Assembly: GCF_004522095.1 (NCBI RefSeq)
Contig: NZ_SPUI01000004.1
Span: 496,001-560,000, forward strand
Direction of reading: 5' to 3'
DNA length: 64,000 bases
Origin: Nocardioides sp. 503
GTDB lineage: Bacteria; Actinomycetota; Actinomycetes; Propionibacteriales; Nocardioidaceae
Part shown: positions 38,523 to 46,559 of the stretch, piece after piece
Position numbering within the stretch: position 1 is the first letter of the stretch
Layout of the letters: each line of letters starts with the position of its first letter
Position numbers and translations under genes: made by a program
The notes under the pieces: model-generated
What the model was told of the DNA's origin: nothing
Databases searched by the model: none
What the model saw: only the letters and a program-made list of their open reading frames with translations

Positions 38523-38803
38523 ACGGGGTTCTCCCGGTCGGCCTCGTCGGCGCCGCCGGTGTTGTCCTCGTCGGTGTCGGTCTCGGTGGCCTCGGTGGAG
38601 GTGTCCTCGCCCTCCTGGACCTCGTCGGGCTCGTCCTGGATCGCGGGGTTGTCCTGCGGGTCGAGGTCGGCCGGCGTCGGGCTGCCGTCGGAGGCCTCCC
38701 CGTCCACGCCGTCGCCGTGGTCGATCGCGTCGACACCGCCGGGGTTGGGCTCGCCGGGCTCGATCTCGGGCTCGGGCTTGGGGCCTAGGTCTGCGTCAAC
38801 CAT
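38519..38803 (-). CDS. hypothetical acidic, disordered protein
   Basis: 94 residues, extremely acidic (PEPEIEPGEPN, DPQDNPAIQDEPDEVQEGED, TETDTDEDN). No known domain. It starts 12 nt after the NUDIX stop and overlaps the next acidic gene by 4 nt. The composition resembles its neighbours at 38229 and 39307, so three similar acidic proteins are encoded in one operon. The function is unknown; a solute, nucleic-acid-mimic or stress role would be guesswork. Confidence 0.6.
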   Translation of the reverse strand: MVDADLGPKPEPEIEPGEPNPGGVDAIDHGDGVDGEASDGSPTPADLDPQDNPAIQDEPDEVQEGEDTSTEATETDTDEDNTGGADEADRENPV

Positions 38804-38815
38804 GCGGCGTACTCC

Positions 38816-39310
38816 TCAGAATCCGAAGGTGGTGTAGGGCTTCGTGGTACCCGACCGCAGCGACTGCAACACAGCCAGCTCGTGGGGCACGACGGGGTCG
38901 GGCAGCGCGTCGAGCGCGCACCAGCGCAGCTCGGCGCACTTCTCGGGCTCGACCACTCGTGGGTCGCCCGTCCAGCTGCGGGCCGTGAAGAAGAAGTCGA
39001 CCCGCTCGTCGATCGCGGCGGCGTGGCGGGTGCGCTGCATCGAGGTCACGAACTGCAGGTCCAGCCCGCCGACGCCGATCTCCTCGGCGGCCTCGCGGTG
39101 CGCGGCGTCGTACGCCGTCTCCCCACGCTCGACATGACCGGCCGCGGCCGCGGCCCAGTGGTCGTCCATGTAGCCGGTGTTCTGGCGCAGCTGCAGCAGC
39201 ACCTCGGGGCCGGTGACCCCGTCGCGCAGCAGGAAGACGTACGCCGCCGGCACGACCACGAAGCGGCCGTGGGTCTCGTCGGTCCCGGCGTCGGTGACGG
39301 GGTCCGTCAC
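38816..39310 (-). CDS. NUDIX hydrolase
   Basis: 164 residues. The Nudix box is complete: GHVERGETAYDAAHREAAEEIGV (G-x5-E-x7-REAAEE-x-G). The surrounding strands (FVVVPAAYVFLLRD, EVLLQLRQNTGYMDDHWA, ERVDFFFTARSW) fit a nucleoside diphosphate-X hydrolase of the MutT type. Substrates could be oxidised dNTPs or nucleotide sugars. The GTG start overlaps the small acidic gene by 4 nt. Confidence 0.9.
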   Translation of the reverse strand: MTDPVTDAGTDETHGRFVVVPAAYVFLLRDGVTGPEVLLQLRQNTGYMDDHWAAAAAGHVERGETAYDAAHREAAEEIGVGGLDLQFVTSMQRTRHAAAIDERVDFFFTARSWTGDPRVVEPEKCAELRWCALDALPDPVVPHELAVLQSLRSGTTKPYTTFGF

Positions 39311-39468
39311 TGGGACGGCTGGTCCTCGGTGGTGCCGGCGTTCTCCTCCTGGAGCGGGCCGGTGTGCGGGTCGTCCTGCTCGTCGGGCAGCTCGCTGGCG
39401 TGCTCGCCCGGGGGAGTGTCGAAGGGCTCGCCGGTCAGCTCGTCGTCGGTGGTCGGTGACTCGCTCAT
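39307..39468 (-). CDS. small acidic protein, 53 residues
   Basis: Reads MSESPTTDDELTGEPFD... and ends ...TTEDQPSQ. Its ATG overlaps the stop of the antitoxin-like gene (ATGA) and its stop overlaps the NUDIX GTG (GTGA), which supports it being translated. It is acidic, with no hydrophobic segment, and is not recognised. It bridges two clear genes in a coupled row. Confidence 0.6.
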   Translation of the reverse strand: MSESPTTDDELTGEPFDTPPGEHASELPDEQDDPHTGPLQEENAGTTEDQPSQ

Positions 39469-39668
39469 CGCAGGTCGTCGTTCTTGCCGTCGAGCTTGTC
39501 CAGCCCGTCCTTGGCCTTGGCCTGCACCTTGGCGATCTTGTCGGCGTGCTTGCCGCCGGTCTTCTGGTCCGCAGCCGCGGCGGCCTTGTCGATGCCGTCG
39601 GAGATCTTGTCCCCGTGCTTGTCCACGGCGTCGGTCAGCTTCTTCTTCGCGTCGTCCAGGAAGCTCAT
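39465..39668 (-). CDS. MT0933-type antitoxin-like protein
   Basis: 67 residues, mostly one amphipathic Lys/Asp-rich helix region: MSFLDDAKKKLTDAVDKHGDKISDGIDKAAAAADQKTGGKHADKIAKV. This matches the small Rv0909/MT0933 antitoxin family. The usual SRPBCC-type toxin partner is not next to it, so an antitoxin role is uncertain and a stress (CsbD-like) role is equally possible. A strong GGAGGAG SD precedes it. First gene of the acidic/NUDIX operon, divergent from miaA. Confidence 0.75.
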   Translation of the reverse strand: MSFLDDAKKKLTDAVDKHGDKISDGIDKAAAAADQKTGGKHADKIAKVQAKAKDGLDKLDGKNDDLR

Positions 39669-39716
39669 GTCGCTCCTCCGTGTCGGGTGAGGATGGTTGG
39701 TTGCCACACTAGCCAC

Positions 39717-40628
39717 ATGGCCCTTCCCCCGATCGTCGCGCTCGTGGGCGCGACCGCCTCGGGCAAGACCGGGCTGTCGCTCGACCTCGCGCAGGCGCTG
39801 GGCGGGGAGGTCGTCAACACCGACGCCTTCCAGGTCTACCGCGGCATGGACATCGGCACCGCCAAGGTGCCTCCGGCCGAGCGCCGCGGCATCGCGCACC
39901 ACTTGCTCGACCTGCTGTCGGTGCGCGAGCCGCTCACCGTCGCCCACTTCCAGGACCAGGCGCGCGAGACCGCGGCGCGGCTGCGGGCGGGCGGCACGAC
40001 CCCGGTCCTGGTCGGCGGCAGCGCGCTCTACACCCGCGCGGTCCTCGACCGCTTCGACTTCCCGGCCACCGACGAGGCCGTGCGGGCGCGGTGGGAGGCC
40101 GAGCTCGAGCGGGTCGGCGCCCGCGCCCTGCACGCCCGGCTGGCCGAGATCGACCCGGGCGCCGCCGCCCGGATGGTGCCCGACAACGGACGCCGCGTCG
40201 TGCGCGCCCTCGAGGTCATCGAGATCACCGGCGAGCCGTGGTCCGCGGCGCTGCCGGACCTGACGTACGCCGACCCGGCGACCGTCCAGGTCGGGCTGAG
40301 CATCGACCGGCCGACCCTCGACCGACGCATCGAGCAGCGCGTCGCGGAGATGTTCGAGGCCGGCCTCGTCGCCGAGGTCGAGCGGCTGCTGGACGAGGGT
40401 CTCGCCGAGGGCCGCACCGCGTCGCGCGCGATCGGCTACCGCGAGGTCGCGGCCTTCCTCGCCGGCGAGATGAGCCTCGATGCCGCGCGCGAACGCACGG
40501 TCATCGGGACCCGGCAGTTCTCCCGACGCCAGGACGCGTGGTTCAAGAAGGACCCCCGCGTCGTGTGGGTGCCCTTCGACGCCCCCGACCGGCTCGAGCA
40601 GGCCCTCGCGGCGGTCCACAACACCTGA
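39717..40628 (+). CDS. miaA: tRNA dimethylallyltransferase
   Basis: 303 residues. P-loop GATASGKTG, substrate-site Asp/Thr in VNTDAFQVYRGMDIGTAK, GGSALYTRAVLD and the C-terminal ERTVIGTRQFSRRQDAWFKKD. It adds dimethylallyl to A37 of tRNAs, using DMAPP from the MEP pathway whose ispE lies in this window, and provides the substrate for MiaB. A CACACT box 6 nt before the ATG suggests a leaderless start. Confidence 0.95.
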   Translation: MALPPIVALVGATASGKTGLSLDLAQALGGEVVNTDAFQVYRGMDIGTAKVPPAERRGIAHHLLDLLSVREPLTVAHFQDQARETAARLRAGGTTPVLVGGSALYTRAVLDRFDFPATDEAVRARWEAELERVGARALHARLAEIDPGAAARMVPDNGRRVVRALEVIEITGEPWSAALPDLTYADPATVQVGLSIDRPTLDRRIEQRVAEMFEAGLVAEVERLLDEGLAEGRTASRAIGYREVAAFLAGEMSLDAARERTVIGTRQFSRRQDAWFKKDPRVVWVPFDAPDRLEQALAAVHNT

Positions 40629-40677
40629 GCAAGTTCGGTCGGGCGCCCGGCGCCCCGGTCGCGCCAGACTGGTCGAC

Positions 40678-41592
40678 ATGGAGGGACGTGACCGGCTGCG
40701 CGAGCTGCTCGACGCCGTGCTGGACGAGGAGCACCGCACGCTGGGCGACATGGCGGGCGGCGCGCACTCCTCGCCCTACCACTTCAGCCGGCTGCTCAGC
40801 CGCGACACGGGGGAGCCGCCCGTGGCCATGCGGCGCCGGGTGCTGCTGGAGCGGGCGGCCTGGCGGCTGCGCCGCGGCACGTCGGTCACCGACGCGGCGT
40901 TCGAGGCCGGCTACGAGTCGGTCGAGGGCTTCAGCCGTGCCTTCCGACGTGCCTTCGGCCACGTGCCCAGCCAGGCCTCGGTCGCCGAGAGCCCGGGCGG
41001 CCACTGGCTGCCCGCCCCCAACGGCATCCACTTCCACCCGCCCACCTCGCTGTGGGTCCATGCCCAGGAGCACTCGATGAACCCCGTGACCGAGCTGATG
41101 GTCCAGCACGACCTGGACGACACCCGCGCCCTGATCGACCTCGCCAAGGGCGTGGGGGATGGCGACTACCGCCACGAGCACCTGCCGGGCAACACGGTCC
41201 TGACGTGGGACGGCGAGGAGTCGTCGCTCGCGGCCGTGCTCGAGCACCTGGTGTGGAGCAAGGAGGTCTGGCTGGCCTCGGTCGAGGGCGCCGAGCTCCC
41301 CGCCCGCGGTGGCGACGACGCGATCTCCCTGCTGGCCCGGCACGACGCCGTCGCGCCGCGCTGGCTGGCGACCGTGCGCGAGATCGACCGGCGCGGGGGC
41401 TGGGAGGACCGGCTGGTCGACGCGCTCTGCGAGCCGCCGGAGAGCTTCGTCATGAGCAGCGTGGTCGCCCACGTGCTCACCTTCGCGGCGCACCGGCGCC
41501 ACCTGGCCCGCCAGCTGCTGCGCGCCGGCGGCCACGCGGTCGACCACGGCGACCCGATCGACTGGCTGCGGGCCCGGACGGGAGTGGCCTGA
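40678..41592 (+). CDS. AraC-type HTH fused to DinB-like domain
   Basis: 304 residues. The N-terminal ~100 residues are a double helix-turn-helix of AraC type: HTLGDMAGGAHSSPYHFSRLLSRDTGEPP and VTDAAFEAGYESVEGFSRAFRRAFGHVPS. From about 135 a DinB-like four-helix bundle follows: ELMVQHDLDDTRALIDLAK, EHLVWSKEVWLASVEG and HVLTFAAHRRHLARQLL, with His residues placed as in metal-binding DinB folds. The DinB part probably senses or transfers a thiol ligand; that is inference. It is coupled (TGATG) to the reductase gene. Confidence 0.82.
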   Translation: MEGRDRLRELLDAVLDEEHRTLGDMAGGAHSSPYHFSRLLSRDTGEPPVAMRRRVLLERAAWRLRRGTSVTDAAFEAGYESVEGFSRAFRRAFGHVPSQASVAESPGGHWLPAPNGIHFHPPTSLWVHAQEHSMNPVTELMVQHDLDDTRALIDLAKGVGDGDYRHEHLPGNTVLTWDGEESSLAAVLEHLVWSKEVWLASVEGAELPARGGDDAISLLARHDAVAPRWLATVREIDRRGGWEDRLVDALCEPPESFVMSSVVAHVLTFAAHRRHLARQLLRAGGHAVDHGDPIDWLRARTGVA

Positions 41593-42143
41593 TGGTGCGG
41601 ACGACGTACTACACGGCGACCACGCTCGACGGGTTCATCGCCGACGAGCACGACTCGCTGGACTGGCTCTTCGTGCAGGACCAGGACGAGTCGGGTCCGC
41701 TGAACTACGGCGACTTCATCGCGGGCGTCGGCGCGATCGCGATGGGCGCCACGACCTACGAGTGGGTCCTGGCCCACAACGCCAGGACGGGTGACGCCTG
41801 GGCCTACGACGTGCCCGCCTGGGTGTTCACCCACCGCGACCTGGAGCCGGCCACCGACCGCGTCACGATCACCTCCGCGCCGGTGCCGCAGGTGCACGCC
41901 GAGATGGCCGCGGCCGCGGCCGGCAAGGGGGTCTGGGTGGTGGGCGGGGGAGACCTCGCGGGCCAGTTCGCCGACGCCGGCCCGCTCGACGAGATCGTCG
42001 CCTACGTCGCGCCCGTCACCCTCGGCGCCGGTCGCCCGGTCTTCCCGCGCCGCCACGCCCTGCGGCTGCTGGAGGTCGCCCAGAACAAGGCCTTCGTCTG
42101 CGTCCGCTACGAGGTGCTCGGGCCCCCTACGCTGTGGGGGTGA
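41592..42143 (+). CDS. RibD/DHFR-like reductase
   Basis: 183 residues. A reductase Rossmann-like fold: TTYYTATTLDGFIADEHDSLDWLF, the dihydrofolate-reductase-like GAIAMGATTYEWVL, VWVVGGGDLAGQFADAGPLDEIVAYVAPVTLGAGRPVFP. Family members reduce pyrimidines or unknown small molecules with NADPH. The ATG shares one base with the previous stop, and the end overlaps the next GTG. It is probably co-regulated with the AraC-DinB protein. Confidence 0.9.
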   Translation: MVRTTYYTATTLDGFIADEHDSLDWLFVQDQDESGPLNYGDFIAGVGAIAMGATTYEWVLAHNARTGDAWAYDVPAWVFTHRDLEPATDRVTITSAPVPQVHAEMAAAAAGKGVWVVGGGDLAGQFADAGPLDEIVAYVAPVTLGAGRPVFPRRHALRLLEVAQNKAFVCVRYEVLGPPTLWG

Positions 42144-42775
42144 GCACCTCCACCTGGCCCGAGATCAGCACGCTCGACGAGCTCGTCGACCTGCTCGGCG
42201 AGCCCAACGCGCGGGCGGTCGGCAAGGGGCGCACGGCGCTGCTCGACGTCGACCGGGACTGGCTCGCCGCCTCGCCGTTCTGTGTCATGGCCACCTCCAG
42301 CTCCTCGGGTGCCTGCGACGCCTCTCCCAAGGGCGACCCCGCCGGCCAGCTCGTGCACGTGATCGACGACGTCACGATCGCCCTCGCGGAGCGGCCCGGC
42401 AACCGGCGGGCCGACGGCTACAAGAACATCCTGGACAACCCCCACGTCGGGCTGAACTTCCTGATCCCCGGTCGCGGCGACACCCTGCGCGTCAACGGCC
42501 GCGCCCGGCTGGTCAGTGACGCGCCGTTCTTCGACGAGCTCGTGGTCAAGGGCCACCGGCCGATCCTCGCGGTGGTCGTCGACATCGAGGAGATCTTCTT
42601 CCACTGCACCAAGGCGTTCCTGCGCTCGCGGCTGTGGAAGCCGGAGACGTGGGACCCCACCGGGACCGTGCCGCGCCGCGCCGTGCTCGCCCACGACGTG
42701 GAGCCCAGCGGCAAGACCATCGAGGAGCTCGACGAGTACTACGGCCCCTCCTACGAGGAGCAGCTCTACGCATGA
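42140..42775 (+). CDS. FMN-binding PPOX-type protein (MSMEG_1061-like)
   Basis: 211 residues. Pyridoxamine-oxidase-like barrel: PFCVMATSSSSGACDASPKGDPAG, NRRADGYKNILDNPHVGLNFLIPGRGDTLRVNGRARL and IFFHCTKAFLRSRLW. It is longer than the F420-type protein at 15818 and fits the FMN-binding subgroup. The reaction is unknown. It overlaps dapF by 4 nt (ATGA). A TACGCT box (42128-42133) could give it its own leaderless promoter. Confidence 0.85.
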   Translation: MSTSTWPEISTLDELVDLLGEPNARAVGKGRTALLDVDRDWLAASPFCVMATSSSSGACDASPKGDPAGQLVHVIDDVTIALAERPGNRRADGYKNILDNPHVGLNFLIPGRGDTLRVNGRARLVSDAPFFDELVVKGHRPILAVVVDIEEIFFHCTKAFLRSRLWKPETWDPTGTVPRRAVLAHDVEPSGKTIEELDEYYGPSYEEQLYA

Positions 42776-43593
42776 CCTACGACTTCCTCAAGGGCCACGG
42801 CACGGAGAACGACTTCGTGCTCCTGCCCGACCACGACGGCAGCGTCCACGGCGACCTCGACCCGGCGCGGGTGCGCGCGCTGTGCGACCGGCGCGCCGGC
42901 ATCGGCGGCGACGGCGTGCTGCGCGTGGTGCGCGCCGACGCGATCGAGGCCGGCCGCGGCCAGGACGCCGAGTGGTTCATGGACTACCGCAACCACGACG
43001 GGTCGCTCTCGGAGATGTGCGGCAACGGCGTCCGGGTCTTCGCCCTCCACCTGGTGCAGGAGGGCCTCGTCGACCCGGCCGCGCCGATCCCGGTCGCCAC
43101 GCGTGACGGCGTCAAGGTGCTGACGATGCGCGACGACGGGCTGGTCACCGCCGACATGGGCACGCCGAAGGTCCTGGGCGAGACCGAGGTGTCGGTGCCC
43201 GGTCACACCTGGTCTGCCACGCACGTCGACGTCGGCAACCCGCACGCGGTCGCCTTCGTCGACGACCTCGCCGACGCCGGGGAGCTGGTGGTCCCGCCGA
43301 CCCACGACGAGGCGGTCTACCCCGACGGCGTCAACGTCGAGTTCGTCGTACGCCGGGGGGCGGCCCACGTCGCGATGCGCGTGCACGAGCGCGGCTCCGG
43401 GGAGACCCGCTCCTGCGGCACCGGAGCGTGCGCGGTGATGGTCGCCGCGGCCGTCGCCGACGCGGCGCCGCGCGACACGACGTACCGGGTCGACGTGCCG
43501 GGCGGCACGCTGTCGATCGTGTGGACGGCCGACGACCGGATGCTCATGACCGGGCCCGCCGTGCTCGTGGCCCGCGGCACCACCGACCTGTAG
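42772..43593 (+). CDS. dapF: diaminopimelate epimerase
   Basis: 273 residues. Both catalytic cysteines are present: Cys in SEMCGNGVRVFA and in TRSCGTGACAVMVAA. Other marks are FLKGHGTENDFVLL and DRRAGIGGDGVLRV. It converts LL-DAP to meso-DAP for lysine and peptidoglycan. The position after miaA is conserved in actinobacteria, here with three extra genes in between. Confidence 0.96.
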   Translation: MTYDFLKGHGTENDFVLLPDHDGSVHGDLDPARVRALCDRRAGIGGDGVLRVVRADAIEAGRGQDAEWFMDYRNHDGSLSEMCGNGVRVFALHLVQEGLVDPAAPIPVATRDGVKVLTMRDDGLVTADMGTPKVLGETEVSVPGHTWSATHVDVGNPHAVAFVDDLADAGELVVPPTHDEAVYPDGVNVEFVVRRGAAHVAMRVHERGSGETRSCGTGACAVMVAAAVADAAPRDTTYRVDVPGGTLSIVWTADDRMLMTGPAVLVARGTTDL

Positions 43594-43599
43594 CGCTAC

Positions 43600-43605
43600 T
43601 AGAGT
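43600..43605 (+). promoter_or_regulatory. -10 box TAGAGT, leaderless start
   Basis: TAGAGT lies 7 nt before the ATG of the SDR gene; no SD is present. Confidence 0.5.
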
Positions 43606-43612
43606 CCGGCTC

Positions 43613-44389
43613 ATGGAACTCACCGGATCTTCTGCCATCGTCACCGGCGGCGCCTCGGGCATCGGCGCGGCCGCCGCCCGCGCGCTCGCCGCCCGCGGCG
43701 CGACCGTCGTGGTCGCCGACCTCCAGGCCGACAAGGGCGAGGCCCTCGCCGAGGAGATCAAGGGCGTCTTCGCGCAGGTCGACGTCACGAACACCGACCA
43801 GATCGCGGCCGCGGTCAAGGCCGCCGCCGAGATCGCGCCCCTGCGCGCGGTGGTCAACTCCGCCGGCATCGGCTGGGCCCAGCGCACCATCGGCCGCGAC
43901 GGCCAGCTGGAGTCGGCGCACTCCCTGGAGGCGTTCACCAAGGTCGTGCAGATCAACCTGATCGGGACCTTCGACATGGTCCGCCAGGCCGCCACCGTCA
44001 TGAGCCTCAACGAGCCCGACGAGGACGGCTGCCGCGGCGCGATCGTCAACCTCGCCAGCGTCGCGGCCTTCGACGGCCAGATCGGCCAGGCGTCGTACTC
44101 CGCGTCCAAGGGCGGCGTGGTCGGCATGACCCTCCCCGTCGCGCGCGACCTGTCCGCCTCGGGCATCCGCCTCAACACCGTGGCCCCCGGCCTGATCGAC
44201 ACCCCGATCTACGGCGAGGGCCCGGACTCGGACGCCTTCAAGGAGAACCTCGGCAAGAACGTGCTGTTCCCCAAGCGTCTCGGCACCCCCGCGGAGCTCG
44301 CCAGCATGGTCGTCGAGTGCCTCACCAACGCCTACATGAACGGCGAGGTCGTCCGCGTCGACGGCGGCATCCGGATGCCCCCCAAGTAG
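43613..44389 (+). CDS. SDR 3-hydroxyacyl-CoA dehydrogenase-type oxidoreductase
   Basis: 258 residues. Cofactor motif TGGASGIG, acidic strand end VVADLQAD (NAD preference), VNSAGIG, catalytic Ser and YSASKGG (YxxxK) and APGLIDTPIYG. The long insert around WAQRTIGRDGQLESAHSLEAF and the overall order resemble type II 3-hydroxyacyl-CoA dehydrogenases (HSD17B10-like). It would oxidise 3-hydroxyacyl-CoA in fatty acid or branched-chain breakdown. A repeat element follows its stop. Confidence 0.9.
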   Translation: MELTGSSAIVTGGASGIGAAAARALAARGATVVVADLQADKGEALAEEIKGVFAQVDVTNTDQIAAAVKAAAEIAPLRAVVNSAGIGWAQRTIGRDGQLESAHSLEAFTKVVQINLIGTFDMVRQAATVMSLNEPDEDGCRGAIVNLASVAAFDGQIGQASYSASKGGVVGMTLPVARDLSASGIRLNTVAPGLIDTPIYGEGPDSDAFKENLGKNVLFPKRLGTPAELASMVVECLTNAYMNGEVVRVDGGIRMPPK

Positions 44390-44404
44390 CCCCCGGGGCG
44401 CCGT

Positions 44405-44450
44405 TGGTCGAGCGGCACTCCTCGCCTAGCGGCTCGTCACTGCTCGACCA
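44405..44450. repeat. intergenic palindromic repeat overlapping a gene end
   Basis: TGGTCGAGC (44405-44413) pairs with GCTCGACCA (44442-44450), with an inner GCC-TAGC-GGC hairpin. The sequence style (CTCGCCTAGCGGCTCGTC core) resembles dispersed repeats I know from Nocardioides-like genomes; that is recollection, not a search. It covers the last codons of the minus-strand kinase. Confidence 0.5.
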
Positions 44451-45069
44451 CCGGACCGGCGAGGTCGGTGAGGTCGAGGAGGAGGTCGGCGCGGCCGGCC
44501 GCGGCCTCGACCCGCAGCGCGTTGGACTGGTCCACGCGCTCGACCCAGGCGCGGGCCTCGTCGGGGGTCTTGCCGAAGCGGACGTGGCGCGCGACGAGCC
44601 GCTCCAGGCGCAGCTCGTCGTCGACCACCACGTGCCACACGTCGTCGAGCTGGGCGCGCACGCGCGGCCAGGGCTGCTCGGGCAGCAGCAGGTAGTTGCC
44701 CTCGGTGACGACGAGCGCGGCGTCGCCGGGCACGGGCAGCGCGCCCGCGAGCGGCTGCTCGAGCCCGCGCTCGAACGCCGGCGCCAGCACCAGGTCCTCG
44801 CGGTCGCGGACCCGCCGCAGCAGCGCGGCGTAGCCGGCGGCGTCGAAGGTCTCCGGTGCGCCCTTGCGGTCGCGCAGGCCGCGGCGCTCGAGCTCCACGT
44901 CGGCGAGGTGGAAGCCGTCCATCGGGACGACGGTCGCGCCGTGGCGGGCGGCCAGCAGCGCGGCCAGCGTCGACTTGCCGGCGCCCGGGGCACCCGTCAG
45001 GCCCAGCATCCGGCCCACGGCCGGCAGGAGGTCGGCCAGCTCGTGGCCGTCGGGGGAGAGGCGCAGCAC
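44437..45069 (-). CDS. P-loop nucleoside/uridine kinase-like protein
   Basis: 210 residues. Walker A GAPGAGKST, the substrate motif VPMDGFHLADVEL, the pair VVTEGNYLLL and a lid with FGKTPDEARAWVERVDQ. This is the uridine kinase/phosphoribulokinase/pantothenate kinase class, substrate not assignable. The GTG start has a GGAGG SD. It lies 10 nt after the DinB-like gene, so the two form an operon. Its last codons lie in the repeat. Confidence 0.88.
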   Translation of the reverse strand: MLRLSPDGHELADLLPAVGRMLGLTGAPGAGKSTLAALLAARHGATVVPMDGFHLADVELERRGLRDRKGAPETFDAAGYAALLRRVRDREDLVLAPAFERGLEQPLAGALPVPGDAALVVTEGNYLLLPEQPWPRVRAQLDDVWHVVVDDELRLERLVARHVRFGKTPDEARAWVERVDQSNALRVEAAAGRADLLLDLTDLAGPVVEQ

Positions 45070-45079
45070 GCCTCCAGTC

Positions 45080-45622
45080 TTACGCCGTCCGGCCCATCCG
45101 CGCGAGCAGCCGCACCTGACGCGGTGCGTCGGCCGGCGCCTCGAGCGGCGGCTTGCAGATGCCCTCGGCGTAGAGGTGCTCCCCGAAGCCGTCCAGCGCG
45201 GTGTCGATGCGGTCCATCTCGGCCTCGTCCCACACGACGTCGCGGCCCAGCGCCCGGGCGACGTCCCAGTGGTGGACGAGGAGGTCGAAGCCGTAGAAGC
45301 GGGCCAGGGTGTCGGCGACGGTCGTGCGCCCGAAGTAGCCGTCGTACTCCAGGGTGACGAACGCGTCGTCGGCGACCGTGCGCCGCACCGCGTCGGTGTG
45401 GGCGGCCCACATCTCGTCCGGCGTCCCGGCGGGCCTCTCGCCGAGGTCGGCGTCGCGCTGGGCGAAGAAGCCGCGCTGGGTGTCGACGACGTGGTCGACG
45501 ACGTCGGCGGCACTCCAGCCCTCGCACGGGCTGGGCGCCGACCAGTCGGTGTCCTGGGCGGAGGTGAGCAGGTCCGTGAAGCGGTCCGCGTCAGCGAGGT
45601 ACTGGTCGGTGAGGTCGGTCAT
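45080..45622 (-). CDS. TIGR03086-type DinB/mycothiol-dependent-like protein
   Basis: 180 residues. MDMPI-like N-terminal bundle: DADRFTDLLTSAQDTDWSAPSPCEGWSAADVVDHVVDTQRGFF, with the typical PSPCEGW and DHVVD. A later helix has GFDLLVHHWDVARALG with a paired His. Relatives are maleylpyruvate-isomerase-like or mycothiol transferases, which would fit an actinobacterial thiol chemistry. It is divergent from the AraC gene. Confidence 0.85.
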   Translation of the reverse strand: MTDLTDQYLADADRFTDLLTSAQDTDWSAPSPCEGWSAADVVDHVVDTQRGFFAQRDADLGERPAGTPDEMWAAHTDAVRRTVADDAFVTLEYDGYFGRTTVADTLARFYGFDLLVHHWDVARALGRDVVWDEAEMDRIDTALDGFGEHLYAEGICKPPLEAPADAPRQVRLLARMGRTA

Positions 45623-45659
45623 GCCTCCATCGTCGAGGGTGCGGTGTCGGTGGGTCTGG

Positions 45660-45665
45660 TAAGAA
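45660..45665 (+). promoter_or_regulatory. -10 box TAAGAA, leaderless start
   Basis: TAAGAA(T) lies 8 nt before the ATG of the AraC gene at 45674; no SD is present. Confidence 0.45.
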
Positions 45666-45673
45666 TCCGACAC

Positions 45674-46516
45674 ATGCCCGAGGAGACGGTCCCACCCCGC
45701 GCCGTCGACCCGACCGAGCGCGCTCACCTGCGTGACGCCCAGGGCTTCGGCCCGCCCGTGCACCGCTTCGTGCCCTCGCCCGAGCTGGCCGACGTCGTCC
45801 GCCGCTACTGGCTGCCCGTGTGGTCGCTGCCGCCGGGCCGGGTGACGGCGCAGCGGGTGCTGCAGTACCCCGTCTGCCTGCTCGTGGTCTCCGAGGACTA
45901 CGCCAGCGTCGTGGGCCCGTCCTCGGGGCTGTCGATCAAGGAGCTCGCGGGATCCGGCTGGGCGGTCGGCGCCATGCTCCAGCCGGGCGCCGGCTCGCCA
46001 CTTCTCGGCGGTCCGGTGTCGCTGACCGACGGGCAGCTCGACCTGGACACCCTCGCGACGATCGACGGGTCCGCGCTCGCCGCCGCGGTCCGCGCCGCGA
46101 TGTCGCCCGCGCCCGACGACCCCGAGCGACGGCGCTCCGCGGTGCTCACGGTCGAGGCGGCGCTGAGGCCCCTGGCCCCCCTCGACGGGGAGGGACTGCT
46201 CGTCAACGCGGTGGTCGAGTACGTCGAGGGCGACCCTCGCGTGCACCGGGTGGGCCAGATCTGCGAGAAGTTCGCGCTCACCGAGCGCAGCCTCCAGCGC
46301 CTGGCCGCGCGGCGCATCGGCCTGAGCCCCAAGTGGCTCATCCAGCGCCGCCGCCTCCACGAGGCCGCCGAGCGGCTGAGCGCCGACGGGTCGGTCGACC
46401 TGGCCCGCATCGCGGCCGACCTGGGCTACACCGACCAGGCCCACTTCGGCCGCGACTGGCGCCGCGTCACGGGGGTCACGCCCGGCGAGTACGCCGCCCA
46501 GCCGCGCCTGTCCTAG
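45674..46516 (+). CDS. AraC-family regulator (DUF6597-type N-terminus)
   Basis: 280 residues. The N-terminal part (HRFVPSPELADVVRRYWLPVW, GWAVGAMLQPGAGSPLLG) is the sensing domain typical of DUF6597 regulators. The C-terminal double helix-turn-helix is VGQICEKFALTERSLQRLAARRIGLSPKWLIQRRRLHEAAERL and IAADLGYTDQAHFGRDWRRVTGVTPGEYA. The target is perhaps the divergent DinB-like/kinase pair; no clear operator was identified. Confidence 0.88.
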   Translation: MPEETVPPRAVDPTERAHLRDAQGFGPPVHRFVPSPELADVVRRYWLPVWSLPPGRVTAQRVLQYPVCLLVVSEDYASVVGPSSGLSIKELAGSGWAVGAMLQPGAGSPLLGGPVSLTDGQLDLDTLATIDGSALAAAVRAAMSPAPDDPERRRSAVLTVEAALRPLAPLDGEGLLVNAVVEYVEGDPRVHRVGQICEKFALTERSLQRLAARRIGLSPKWLIQRRRLHEAAERLSADGSVDLARIAADLGYTDQAHFGRDWRRVTGVTPGEYAAQPRLS

Positions 46517-46559
46517 GCCGCTCACCCCAAAGGGGTTCGCGCAGCACCCGTCGCCGACC

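Noticed and set aside
38120-38837. Plus-strand frames opposite the acidic genes
   Set aside because: Ser/Arg- or Val/Gly-rich low-complexity frames with no start context; the minus-strand genes have coupled overlaps.
45857-46516. Frameshift between the AraC gene and an alternative + frame
   Set aside because: The 45674-46516 frame is intact with both helix-turn-helix motifs; the other frame is a shadow.
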